From contig CM039464.1 of the NCBI GenBank assembly GCA_022414725.1, forward strand, positions 54,230,268 through 54,294,267: 64,000 nucleotides of DNA, read 5' to 3'. The DNA is from Microglena sp. YARC (taxonomy: Eukaryota; Chlorophyta; Chlorophyceae; Chlamydomonadales; Chlamydomonadaceae). The notes beneath the pieces are model-generated. The model saw nothing but the letters and a program-made list of their open reading frames with translations, ran no database searches and was not told where the DNA came from. Below, one piece after another: positions 49,634-61,483 of this stretch (position 1 is its first letter; the number at the start of each line of letters is the position of its first letter). The position numbers and the translations under genes are program-made.

Positions 49634-52600
49634 GTCTACAGTGTCCAACCCGTCAGTGTTTCCATCGCGCGTTTGAACAAAAGGGACTTCAAGACAGACT
49701 GCATAAGCTCCACTACGCCCTACACAAGAAACTGGGGCAGAGCTTGCAAGGAATTGAAATTGAAATTGAAATTGTTACATCCAAGAAATATAAATACTCT
49801 AGGGACGTGAGATTAAGGACACCACAGCGTACGCAGAAGCTAGCTGTAGTCACCATAGATAAACACAAAAAATATCCAGTACTAGTTGTGATCCCACCCG
49901 TAACTGACTGAGAGTCATTTCAGTCAGTCACGTGGGTGGCACTAGCTGGACCAAAAAATGTTAATCTCCGGCGGGGTGGTGTTCCATGAATCTACGACAT
50001 TGTAAAATAGTCTGAAAGCTGTCAACATAGTGGTGGTGCAGCTGGTCTGCTAATGTAAGAATTTCTAAATTGGTAAGACCAAGGGTGGTCATGGAGGTCA
50101 CAAAGGTTCTGGGGATGGTGCCAGTGGTACCAATGGTAACAACTAGGTAGTGAACAAGGTAGCCAGCTAGTCTTAGGCCGGCCACCAACTGGGTGTGTTG
50201 GGCATGTTTATCCTCTGCCTTAGTGGCATGGTTGGTGTCAGAGCAGTATCCCAGCTCTAGAATCCAGATTTCCTTGTCAGCAGCAATGGTGGGTGAGTCC
50301 ACCTCGGGCAGGATGGCGAGATCTGGCCTCAGTTTGGGCCAGATCTCTGCTGAGATGGAGGGAGGGCGTAACCAGTCAGGCAGTGTTTTGCCAAGGACTC
50401 CGCGGGGGAGGTCCTCCAGCCTCCCTGCGTACATGATAACGCGGCGGGATCCAAGGGCGCCTTTGCTGATGGCCTTGTGCAGTAAGTGGACAGCTGCGTC
50501 ATGACGCTTGATGTACATGCCCTTGAAGGTGGCGTGTGTGCAGCCAGCAAGAATGTGGCCAGCTCCGTCCTCGTGGGTGGTACAAATAGGGCATGTGGGG
50601 GAGGTGGCAGGGTTGGGGTTGTTAGCATAGGGCATCTTCCAGCGATAGGCAAGCTTCTTGTTCCACAGTCGGCCCCATCTGGCCTTGAGGATGCAGAACT
50701 TAGTTTTGTGGGTGATGTGAGAGGATGTCCAGAATTTATTGATGGAGCGGGGTAGATGCAAGGGGGTGTTATCAGCCCAGGTGGTGGCATATATGCCTTT
50801 AAGGGGATGTTGTCCGAGGTGGCAGCTAGTGGGAAGGTTAAGACTGATCCCGTTGGTGAGGTAAGGTGCTAAGGCTCGTGGGGGAGTTGTGCCAAGAGGT
50901 GTGCAGGGGGGTTGGATAGTGGGCCAATAGGTGTTGTGGCGGGGTTGTTCTCCAGTGGTGTCGGTGTATCATACAGATGCTGGGTTGGTGGCTGCATTGC
51001 GTGCTAGTGCATCTGCTCTATCATTGCCCAATATGCCAGTGTGTGAGCGTACTTTGCAGAGGGTAGTGTGTGATCCTGCCAGAATGCGTTGGACAAGGTG
51101 AGTGCGGATAGAATGCAGGAGTTCAGAGTGAAGAGAACGTGTAGAGGTAGTAGGATCTTGAATCATTTTGTTAATGAGTTGGAGTGAGCAGAGGCTGTCA
51201 GTGTGCAGGGTGAGGTCAGTATTATAGTCAATGCGTGCTATGGCTTGATGGATGGCCACTAATTCAGCCCGGTTGTTAGTTCTGGTGGCGCCTTGGCCTC
51301 CTGGGTTAATGGAATAGCTCATACCAGCCACAGGTATGTAGACCCTGCACCTATTTTGCTGGGGGTGCCAGGGGCTCCCTTGATCAGGCTGCATCAGTAT
51401 AGACCTGCAGACCTAGGGTAGGTATGGCTGGGTAGTGGCAGGGGTAGATAACTGTGGGGAGCAGAGGGGGGCAGTGGTGGGTGGTAGGCTGCCAGGGCAG
51501 GGTAGTGAGGGATTTAAGAGTCCTGGGGTAGGTGATTTGTGTGTCTGAAGAGGTAAGGGTAGGATGTGCAGGGAGGTTATGTGGTTCCTAGTAGGGTGAG
51601 ATGCTGAGCATGTGCTGTGACCAGATGTCTTTGAACCCCTGGAGACGGTTTAGGTATTCAGGTTGGCTGCTTGGGTTGCTGATGATGAGAATGTGGAGCT
51701 TGTGGGAGGAGGTAGGGTTGTGATGTTTTTGCCCCCTAGCCAGGTTTCAGAGGTGCTGTAGATTTCAGAGAAAGGTCTGGAGTCCACGTGATGGATCCAG
51801 GGGTGGTGCAATAGTTTCTTGTAGGGGGCATTATAGTTGTCTGGGATGAGTAAGACAGTGCATGTTGGGATGTGTTGTGCTTCTGCGTGGTCAGCACTGG
51901 CTAGAACCCACCTGAGTGCCTTGTGTGCATCGGTGACGGAGGTAGGGATGTCCACCAGTGATCCCCCTGTCCAGATGCTGTGGAAGAGATCCCCGTTGGC
52001 TCCAAAGAGCTGGTCAGCTGGGTTCATGGAGGAAAATTCTTCATAGGCAGAATCTAGGTTGAGTGGGGTAGCAGTGCGGTGATGGGTGATGTTGAGGTGT
52101 AGGTTAGCTTGGTGCAGGGCTGGGGGAAGAGTGTAGGTGGAGGCAGGGGTGTCCTTGTGTCTGGTGTATAGGGCTTGCAAGGTCAGGTAGGAATCCTCCT
52201 TGTGTGAGTTGGTTCCAAGTTGAAGGGCGTGTAGTTTTATTGTATTCATAGTGTGTGTGGAGGGAGGTGAGAAGGGTGTTGGTACTATGACCCACACATT
52301 TCCCGGTGGGGTTATAGAGGAATGTAGTGTCTGCATGCGTGTGGGTTTGATGGCCTTCTGAGCCAGTGAGGATGCCAGTTTGGGCTGTGTGTTTGAGTGG
52401 TGATTGGATGTCCCAGGTAGGGTTTCGGTCATGAGTGTCTATGTGAAGAAGTTTGTGGACAAGGGCATGGTTATCAGCGTTGAAGCCAGGTGTAGTGGCC
52501 CATTGTCCCTGTTGCTGGGAGTTAGTAAGGTGGGAGTCTCTTCTGGGGTTAAGATGGGATGTGGTGGTGGGTGTGTCTTTGAAGGCCTGGAGAAGGGTGT

Positions 52601-54099
52601 CATAGGTGGATTGGCCCAGCATAGTGATGAGGTGGGTGGTGTGGTATGGTTGTGGTTTCCAGTGGACCTCAGAGGTGGTGGGAGTAATTGGGTTACTGTG
52701 AAGGATAGTGTAACCAATTTGGGTGTATTGACTGATATGGTCGTTGTGCATGGTGATGGGGGCCCATTGGAGGTGGGCAGTGGTGGTGATGCTGGTGTCC
52801 CTAGTGTCCATTGGTCCGTTTGCTGCGCCAGCTGGTGATGCTGAGGGGTTTGTACTGGTTACCATAGGTGAGGTGAAGGAGACGGGTAGGGGGGGATGGG
52901 GATCCAGGGGTAGGGTGGAGCATTGCTGCCTTGAGAAGATCAGGGTTGGAGACCTTAGTGATGTTGTAGTGCTTAAAGAAGGGCTTGGCTGGCCGCGGAT
53001 GATGGCCTTGCAGAGGTGAAGGCGGGATGCCCAGGTTTGTCGCGGCTTCATTGTTGCCCCATGCTTTACCGTAGTGGTCGACGTTGGCGTTCCATTCGGC
53101 TGTGGAGTTGCAGGTGGTCCACGCCCACCATTGTTCCCCGCTGAGGTCTCGGAGAGGGTCTGCTGTGTAGTCCGCTTCCTTGACAGGAGGTTGCGCTCGG
53201 CTGGTGGGGTAGCGCTGAGTTGGGGTGGAGGCCGGGCGGGTGACAAACATGTTCTTCGCATCGGCTGACGGTTTGGGTGGGATGGTGTATGACGAGGTAA
53301 GTTGTCGCTGCGGTAATGGAAGAGGGTTGGCATGGCTGAAGGAGGGGAGCAGGTCGGGGCTGTTGCCAGTGAGGTGTGCTGTAAGGAGGTTGAGGGAGCG
53401 CCGATGGTGCTTTGTGACTTTGCCCTGTGTGATAAGAGGGAGATCCGTGGTAGTGATAAGGTGAGTGCCTGCTGGAGTAACCAGGTCGTGGTATGTATAG
53501 ATCCTAGATCGTGGAAGGGAGTCACAAGGGAGACAGGGATGTGAGCAGGTTGAGGGAGTACTGATTGGATGTTGAGCTTATCCAGGAGTTCTGTGTCATT
53601 CCAGGTAATTTGGATGTTTGAATGGTCTAGGAGTTGAAGTTGCCGGGCAAGAGATGAGTATTGGAGGAGTTTGGGAGAGAGAGAGGTTGGAGTGAGAGTG
53701 TGGAAAGTTTTGAAGGTTTTAGTGAGGAGAGATTTGGTTAGTATGCCCAGGCGTTCCAGTGTCATTCATGGCGTGGGTGAGGGCAGAGGCAGTAATTTGT
53801 GTGTATTCAGTGAGGAGAGAGGGGATCCTAGGCCTGCCTCTGTTTTGGGCAGGTGTAGTGCCCTAGTGGGGAAGGACATGGGAAGGCTGCTGCACAGTTT
53901 GACTGTCTTAAGTACTGCTTTATCTATAATGTGGATGTCTGTGAGAGAGAAGGGGGCTACGATCATAGGGTATTTGATGGCTGCTCTGATGCATTGTGTG
54001 ATTATGCGTATGCATTGTTCAGGGGTTGCCCTGCTTTTAGCTTTGTTGAGTATATGTAGGCCCTTGGTGTGGATAATGTCAAGGGTGGCATGCAGTTGG

Positions 54100-54478
54100 G
54101 TTTTCCAGTTGAGGGTGAGAGAGATATGGGGGTTGGGTTTTCCAGTTGAGGGTGAGAGAGATATGGGGGTTGGGTTTTCCAGTTGAGGTGAGAGAGATAT
54201 GGGGTGAGAGAATGTCAAGGGTGGCATGCAGTTGGGTTTTCCAGTTGAGGGTGAGAGAGATATGGGGGTGAGAGAGATATGGGGGTGAGAGAGATATGGG
54301 GGTGAGAGAATGTCAAGGGTGGCATGCAGTTGGGTTTTCCAGTTGAGGGTGAGAGAGATATGAGGGCGAGAGAGATATGGGGGTGAGAGAATGTCAAGGG
54401 TGGCATGCAGTTGGGTTTTCCAGTTGAGGGTGAGAGAGATATGGGGGTTGGGTTTTCCAGTTGAGGGTGAGAGAGATG
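54100..54478. repeat. Minisatellite expansion inside the LINE
   Basis: TTGGGTTTTCCAGTTGAGGG and GTGAGAGAGATATGGGGGT recur about a dozen times in units of roughly 38-75 bp. The single-copy sequence is the LINE codon block LNWKTQLHAT, found once in the 9-kb copy, so the array expanded after insertion. Confidence 0.85.
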
Positions 54479-55583
54479 TTTGCCAATCTACTACATCTAA
54501 TATTATCATGGAAGAGCTGGGTAGAACCCCGTTGTGTTTTGCTTGGCTTAAACAAGCTTTGCGCTTCTGGAACAAGACCATACATAAAGAACCTGAGGAT
54601 CTCATTAGAATGGCTCTTGAGGAATCTTTTGACTCCAACACTGGCTGGGTTCATGACTTGCGTTGTGCTCTCCACAAGCTAGGATCCAGTAAAAACATCA
54701 ACATTTTGGAGGCTGTCGATGTCGAAGGTATTATGTCTGAAGTTTTTGAGTCATGGAGGTTGAAGTACCCAAGTGACACCAATGCAGTTAGAGACATCCC
54801 TGATGAGAGAAGGGTTGGCTTTAAACGCCTCCGATACCAAAAAATGGTTCGCAGCCAACAGCAATGATGAGAATGGCTTGATTCCTTTTACATCCGCCTT
54901 ACATAAGCAGGATCAGATTCGCTTTTTATAGCACAGTTTAGAATGGGTTCCCATTGGCTGAACACAGAAAGAATGAGGGTGGTGGATAGAGCACACATCC
55001 CTCGCTCAATGAGACACTGTCAAAATGTGTGGGTTCCAAAAAACTGAGGATGAAATGCATATGTTTGAGTGCCTTTTTATAATGATATTCGCCTCCGCTA
55101 CCAGAATCTGTTTACAGATATTTATAGGCATGTCCATGAGGATACCGACTTAACCGTATGGAATGTGGAATTCTGCGATTCCACATTCAGAACCTTTATG
55201 AATGGAAATGGCACTAAGTCTTTTTGGAGCAACCTAGCCGACTATCTTTCTACTTGTAGAAGAGCAAGACAGGAAGCCCTGGACTGCTTAGTGGCACCGG
55301 TAATTTATTATCCCTTTTTTTTTCTTCTTGAGACTTCTCATTTGTTAGCTTCTTACCTCCGCCACTGTAAGTGGTTGAGATCTGGGTCCTGCTCTAAGGG
55401 GTTTAATACCTACGCCACCAAAACGGTGGTTGGGAGTTTGGTTTGTTTGTCCTCGACACACCCCTGATGTAATGGGGTTTTTTGCTTTGTGGGTGCTTTT
55501 TCTTTTTGTTTAAAGCACAGAGTCTCATACACCCTCGCGGTGTCAAGTAGACTTTAACATGTAATGTAATGTAATGTAATGGA
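54478..55583 (+). mobile_element. Second LINE fragment nested in the first, with (GTAAT)n tail
   Basis: The host LINE frame stops after YKYLGVH on the right (about 55584) and resumes with ISLTLNWKTQ on the left (about 54477). The intervening 1.1 kb reads on the plus strand: LCFAWLKQALRFWNKTIHKE, EAVDVEGIMSEVFESWRLKY, KTEDEMHMFECPF (55038-55073, a Cys/His motif typical of LINE C-termini) and RYQNLFTDIYRHVHED. It ends with four GTAAT units (55561-55580), a LINE-type 3' tail. Only the C-terminal part of its RT protein remains. Confidence 0.75.
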
Positions 55584-56839
55584 CTCCTAAGTATTTGTAG
55601 GCTATATCTGGTGGTTGATAAGTGGCATATGTGTCTCCAAGGGCTATTTTGTCCTGGAGTCTTTGTTTGAGGATATCAGTGTGGGTGGGGTTTGAGGGGT
55701 GTGTCTTGTGAAGGATGCCACTGACCACACATTTGGTAGCATTGAGAGGATGCCAGACCAGGTGCTGAACAGTTGGACTTTACCACATTGGATGCGGAGG
55801 TCCTCGACCGTTCCAGTGAGGATTGCGGTGTCATCCGCGTACCCCAGGCTGCTGGTGAGGTGCTCGTCAGCCTCCGCGGTGGGAAGGGAGGCAGCGCGGT
55901 ATCCCTACCTCCTGAGCATAGCCATCGGTGGAGGGGTTCAATAAAGATGATGAAGAGGAGAGGGGAGAGTGTGTCCCCTTGGATGGATCCCCTGGTGATG
56001 GGGATGGGTTGACCAGGTGTGTTGTTAAAGGAGGATGTGAGTGTTGGAGTTGGTATAGATCCCTTTGACTGTGTCTATGGTGTCGTGGGTGAATCCAAGG
56101 TTGTGCATAATGCAAAGAAGTTTTTGGTGATCTATCATGTTGAAGGCAGAGCTAAAGTCAAAGTAAGCTGCGTACAAGTCTTGTTGGAAGAGGGAGGCAT
56201 CCTCTATGTTGTGAAGGAGGTTGAGGAGCTGCCTATAGGTGCTCTTGTCTTTTCTAAATCCCTCTTGGCAGGTGCTGAGAATATGATTGGTTTCTGAGTA
56301 GGTGGAAATTGTGTTGGTGATGAGAGAGGTCCAGAGTTTAGCCACAGAATTGTTAAGTCCTATGGGTCTATAATTCTGGGGAAGGTACGGGTCAGATTTA
56401 TTGTAAAGCATAACTGTGTGAGAAGTTTTCCAGCAGTCTGGGGTTTCTCCCAGGATCCAGGAGATTTGCATAAGTTTGTGAATGACAGTGTGCATTTCGG
56501 TGGGGAGACACATCAGTAATTCATTGGGTATCCCATCTGGTCCTGTGGCTTTATTTGTGGCCAGTTTTCTGATGCAGTCGGTGTAGGCAGTTGGGGATGA
56601 GAGGTAGGTGTAGGGTGAGGCAGTATGCTGAATAGAGGTGGCGGGGTTTCGAGTTGAAATTTGTCAGTGTGTGTTTTCCCAGGGGGGAGGGGTAGAGTAG
56701 GCAGTGTAGTTGCCATTGGGTGGGGGCACAGGGGGAGACATGAGTTTGCCCATGTGTTTGGTCAAAAGGTCAAGGAGATCTTTAGTTTTAGTATGGTATC
56801 TTGCCTCTCGTCGCTGTGAGGTTGGTGGTAACGCGTATG

Positions 56840-59800
56840 GCATCTCGTGCCACGCTTCCCGGGGTCTTCTCGACATCCGTGCAGGTGGACCTAGTGCGTT
56901 TCCTAGCGTCAGAGTCGGTGCTTGCATCGGACCTTCTATTTTCAGTAGGAGATGAGGTGGCCCCGACACTGAGTGTGTCTCACACGGGCTCGGTGGGGGT
57001 GAGGTTGGTTGGGACGCCAATCGGCGGCCTTGCATGTTGGAACGCGTTAGAGGCGGGTTCGGGATCTCACACTGCGGCACTCACGATGCGTGTAGAGGGT
57101 CCCGAGGCCTCCTTCAGTTTTGAGGCGGGCAGATGCCTCTCCAATTCCGATGAGGTGGCGAGCATCTCCGGCTCGGACGGAACGCTCAGCACAGGAGGAT
57201 CTCTACGTTTCCCTGGAGAATTCAGACACACGTCCTCGCAACACGCCTTTATCATCGATAACGGGGACTTCATGGCTGGCCCTCTGGTAATTGCCAGACG
57301 CCACCGGGACACGGTCCTGATCCGCGACTCCAACACTTACGTAACCATAGGAGGTCGTCTATCGTTCGTAAATAACTACGGAAGTAACGTGGACTTGGAC
57401 TCTGCTAGCAACCTAGACTTGGACTCTGCAAGCAACCTGGACTTGGACTCTGCAAGCAACCTGGACTCCGTGAACAGAGAGGACTCGAACGCGCTTCTGG
57501 TACTCGACTGGAACACCGTGAGTTCGCCTTGCGGTCACGGGATGCTGGGTACACCCGAGGTTCCCTGGGCATCCATCGCCTGTAGGGATCAACTGTACCT
57601 ACAATACGGTCGTCTCCTCGGCGCCGCCATCTCCGACCTGACGTGGAATGATGCATCGCTTCCGATGGTCGACCGCAATCACGGCCTGCCATGGGCGGAC
57701 GTGCATGCGGGGCATAGGTGCCATCACATAGGTTCATCCTCGACGCGATTGGTGAAGGATGAAGCGAGAAGCCTTTTCAATCTACACTTACCAGGAGAAG
57801 TCACGCTCGCGATAGGCGGCGCGGACGCCGTCCTCAGGGTACTCCTTTCTTCCTCGTCATCGCGGCACGTCGCCGTCGACATCCTCGTCGCGGCCAGCGG
57901 TGCGATCCGGGTCGCTGTATTGCCTGGAAACATCTGGACGTGGGAGGAGGACCCGAGAACGGAGGCCGCCGTCACCCTCTGGGGCGAGTGCATTGGCGGA
58001 CAAGTCCCCTACGTAGAAAGCATGGAGGCCGTACTGGAGGTGGTAGTCGCTGATGACGGAGGGGCTCCATCATCGAGGGTAGCGAGGGCGGAGGGATCTG
58101 GGAGACGGGACCCCGATCACCTTGTGCTGATGTTCAAAACAAGAGGAGGGTACTACGGAGAAGGCCAAGTCCGATGGAAGAAAACTGGCGCCGCACACCC
58201 GTTTACTCTGATCCCTCCAGCGAACACTTCTCTTCATACAAGCGCGTCGTTTCTCTCGATATCTTTCGATGAGGTCAGTTGGGGGCGGCGCTCTCGGTAC
58301 CGCCTCCGCTGCATACATGGACCTCAGGGTTGCCTGTTCGTCGATTTGTTCGCGTTGAGCATCCAGGCAAGTGGATCCGTTTTGGGTCAGAGACTGCGTC
58401 AATGCGTCAGCTTTGGTGGTCGACGACGTCTCCCCTTTCCGGCGACGGAGGCGTCGTATTGGCTGTTTTGCCTGCTGGGGAAGCGATATCGTATGGTCGA
58501 GGAAAGTGGGTGCTGCTTTATCCGTCGATTGCCTATTCGACGAAGAAGATGAGTCGCTATTGTGGCCTGCATTTCGGTACGTTTCCACACATTTCGGATG
58601 GTGACGTTTGACCAGTCTTTGTCCTCATCGTCGTAGCACTTCCCGCGTCTGGGGAGAACGTGGTGGTAGCATCCCGGTCCTCCCCGAGGACACCTGGCAA
58701 CGCGCTCATCTGTTCAGAGGCATGTGCGGACGCCGTGCTCGGAACATACTCGAGGTGGCGCCTTGCAAGTTTGCTTACTCCTGTCGATTCGTGGTGATTC
58801 ATCCTTTCCTGAGCTAGTGTGGCTTGCGGGATCCGATCAATTGGAGGTACCTGAGAACGCTGTTGCAGTGCATCGGACCTTGCGATAATAACAGTAGTAC
58901 TTGTACTTCATCTTGGATGAATGTCGTGTCCCTGCACAACTGTTCGTTGGACAGAGCGATCATGGCGGGGGCATCTCGATTCTGGTTGTTCATGTTGATG
59001 GTATCTATTAAGGATATCGTAGATCCACGTGCTGTACGATAGGATGCAGTAGCAGCAGCTACGCGGCAATCCGTTCATTTCTATCGAACACTTATGTTCC
59101 GGACCGGGTGGTGGGGTGTTCTGGCGTTGCAGACTTCCCGGTCATTCGTCTTCTCTCAAGCTCCCTGGCGCGGCGATGGAGGCGCTCGGTGGCGTGTACC
59201 TGTCGGGACCGGCAGGTTTTTTCCCCGTCTGTGGGGGGCGGCGGGCCTTGTGTTGGCAGCGCCTGATGCGGGACGTTGGAATCGTGGCCTCGGGAGATGT
59301 CCACCTTCGGAGCACCTTGGGGAGAGTGCAAATTTCCTCTGATATCGTGGCCGAGCGGGACTGTCGCCTGCTGGGAAGTTGATGTTTCATGGGTCCCACC
59401 TCGTTCGAGGCGCCCTCCGCTTTCAACGAGGAACTTGTCGTGGATGGAGACTTGTTTGTGAACCGGTCGATGTCGTACGTGGTTCGGTATTTTTAGATGG
59501 CCCGTCTCCATGGCACCTTTGGGTCCACCCGTCCGGCTTTCGGACAACGCGCTAACCGAGGTCGGTCAGATTTGTTTTCAGGGATGACGGACGCGGCTTC
59601 TCGCTGGTCGGAGGGACTTATGCGGACGAGGAGGACCCGCGTCTATTGTTTGAAGGGCTTATCGCATCCGGACACAGCCCAGCGGTACTACGGGCGTGCG
59701 CAGATGTGGCGAGGTCGGTGGGGGCAGAGTCTGGTGGACGCGGCGTGGATGTACGCGACGGTAATGGAGACGCGCGACCGCACCGTTGGGACGTTCCTGC

Positions 59801-60534
59801 GTTTTTTCCGAGTCTATAAAGTTGCACGCTGGCCAGAAGTTAAGGGCTAGGCGTGGACGCTTCTGGGGGGGTGCTTGTGCTTGCAAGACGGTGATGGTCG
59901 CATTTCCCACTGACCGTCAGTGGAGATGCACCGTCGGACCTTGTGCAGGCGGCGTTTGGAATCCCTCGATGTATCGAGGCCGCCTGTAGCCTCGTGCCGA
60001 GTTACACGGGAATGCGTTTGGAGAGCGGGGGTGGGGACTTGGTGATTCTAGGTGGCGAGGGGGGTGGCGTGATGCAGGTGTCCGACGTTGGCGTCGCCTT
60101 GGATCTGAACCCTGCAGGCGGGCTTGTGCGTGTGAACGGTGTGCCGATTCAGTCCACGTCGGACGGGCGCCAGAAGACGAATCGTCGGATCTTTTGGTAC
60201 CTCGTCTGCGGACATTTTGCGGAGGCTGCGTCCGTGCACGTACACCCACCGTGGCGTGGTGAGGGCGGGGTTCATAGCACAGGAGGTGTTCTGCGAGGTC
60301 CCGGAGATGCGGCACCTCATCTCATTCCCTAGAGAATTTGAGATCGATGACGACAACACGCTTGGCAATGCGCCGGTCGGGTCAGTGGGTTTGAACTATG
60401 TGGGCATTATCGCGTACCTAGTGAGCGCGATGCAGGAGCAAGCAAAAAAGATCGAGGACCTCCAGGCGCGGATCTCACACGGCGTTGTTGTCCCCGGACG
60501 TGAGTCTCGCGAGATTGGAAAGCGATCGACTTGA
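56840..60534 (+). CDS. Tail-fibre-like protein 2 with C-terminal Peptidase_S74 chaperone domain (frameshifted)
   Basis: ATG 56840 (MASRATLPGVFSTSVQVDLV) lies about 30 bp from the LINE border. About 1230 codons. The first 500 are mostly one frame of beta-rich fibre sequence (LSVSHTGSVGVRLVGTPIGG, YVTIGGRLSFVNNYG, a short LDLDSASN tandem at 57390-57470, HIGSSSTRLVKDEA). After about 58270 the frame shifts repeatedly. The end holds the S74 intramolecular chaperone: STSDGRQKT with the catalytic Ser (about 60150), PCTYTH, RAGFIAQEVF and VGLNYVGIIAYLVSAMQEQA, then a leucine-zipper-like tail and stop 60534. S74 domains trimerise fibres and cleave themselves off. Likely an attachment protein of the virion; its ligand is unknown. 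Confidence 0.72.
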
Positions 60535-60616
60535 GGGGCTCAAGCAGCTGAATGTGGGATGAATGCTCTTGGGCGTTCATTCGGGGCGGAAAAAATTGTA
60601 CTGTACCTTAGATATC

Positions 60617-60838
60617 ATGGTAGAGCACTTGAAAACAGTAGGTGAGAGGATCGAACACCTAATAAACGAGATGGTTTCTTTGTACGAAGAGACAGGAGTG
60701 GAGTATTTCAAAGCCCAGGCATCAGCATGGTCCCAATGGGTGTGGATGTTACAGGATAGCAAGCGCCGAGAATGGCAGATTACATGCCCTGGGGATGCTC
60801 AGGGTGTGTGGCATTCACTACAGTCGGCGAAACAGTAA
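60617..60838 (+). CDS. Small hypothetical protein, 73 aa
   Basis: ATG 60617: MVEHLKTVGERIEHLINEMV followed by SLYEETGVEYFKAQASAWSQ and ending HSLQSAKQ. Strongly amphipathic, probably helical. AAAAATTGTA lies 17 bp upstream. The last codons overlap the left end of the MITE at 60821, so the original C-terminus may have been replaced when that element inserted. Confidence 0.45.
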   Translation: MVEHLKTVGERIEHLINEMVSLYEETGVEYFKAQASAWSQWVWMLQDSKRREWQITCPGDAQGVWHSLQSAKQ

Positions 60839-61246
60839 AATGAAACATCCAAAAAACGGTATAAGGCGGTTACAATCATATATTGTATGAGTGGATGGTC
60901 CTATAAAATGACCCGTCCAGCAAAGAAACCTCCTTACATGACGCATTGCACATCAACAAAGACCCCGTGTTTTTTTGGGCCACGGTACTGGGGAAGAGGC
61001 GATCACTTAAGTGCGGCTGGTCCTTCAATGGACACTCTCGAAAGTACCGACAAAAGAACGATACGGAGTCTGCAGGATGGAGAGCCGTGATCTAAAAAAG
61101 AACCACGATATTCTCGTTAACATCCTGCAATTTGTTGATTCAAAATCGTATTGGTGTTCCACTGCCCCGTGGGTTGCTACACCATTTGGTTACACCGTAA
61201 GGTGTGCCGTACACGAGGCGGTTTCATTTTAGTATTCCGTCGACCG
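60821..61246. mobile_element. MITE of TIR family B, with TA target duplication
   Basis: Left end CAGTCGGCGAAACAGTAAAA (60821) and right end TTTTAGTATTCCGTCGACCG (61227-61246) are inverted and flanked by TA on both sides (60819-60820, 61247-61248). Inside, a plus-strand frame from ATG 60887 (MSGWSYKMTRPAKKPPYMTH) runs to 61096 with one shift near 61006; it has no recognisable transposase motif. The last 90 bp match 41056-41140. Confidence 0.7.
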
Positions 61247-61339
61247 TAAAGGGTTGCAACAGTTGACTCGTTTGCTTTTCGAAAATAAGTAAACATAATA
61301 GTGTATAAGGAAGTTGCATGTACTAAATATCAGAATGCC

Positions 61340-61483
61340 ATGTATGGCAACCAAAGCTTTTGTAAAATTGGCAAGGCCTCCGATGCCCTTGGTGTCTCCA
61401 GGACCGTCCTCCGTCGATGGGCGGATAATGGCACGATCCAGAACGATCCGATTTTTTTTTCAAAACAACCTTTAAAGAGATGA
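61340..61483 (+). pseudogene. MerR-type helix-turn-helix fragment, IS607 TnpA-like
   Basis: ATG 61340: MYGNQSFCKIGKASDALGVS and RTVLRRWADNGTI match the N-terminal DNA-binding helix-turn-helix of IS607-family serine recombinases (pattern xIGKAAxLLGVSxxTLRRWxxxGxI). The catalytic recombinase domain is absent; the frame ends at 61483 and overlaps the ATG of fibre gene 3 by 3-4 bases. IS607 elements with a TnpB/Fanzor partner are known in giant viruses. It could instead be a small viral HTH regulator. Confidence 0.5.

Larger units (their letters stand above)
49750..56810 (-). mobile_element. 5'-truncated non-LTR retrotransposon (LINE) with RT, RNase H and C-terminal zinc knuckle
   Basis: Minus-strand order: Pro-rich start without ATG (about 56800), RT with NYRPIGL (about 56360), AYFDFSSAF (56142-56168) and catalytic YADDT (55828-55842), a long connector (54470-51650), RNase H (51394-50969: NNRAELVAIHQAI, HTDSLCSLQLI, RSHTGILGNDRADALA), a CPICTTHEDGAGHILAGC knuckle (about 50590-50540) and the end of the frame at 49961. 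The 3' region ends in an AATTTC simple repeat at about 49752-49775. The endonuclease is missing. RT, connector and RNase H lie in several frames, so the copy is dead. It is inserted between two viral genes and contains another LINE fragment at 54478-55583. Confidence 0.85.

Noticed and set aside
49567..49911. Plus-strand open frame across the LINE tail
   Set aside because: It crosses the AATTTC simple repeat and the LINE 3' region and overlaps the start of a better supported minus-strand gene.
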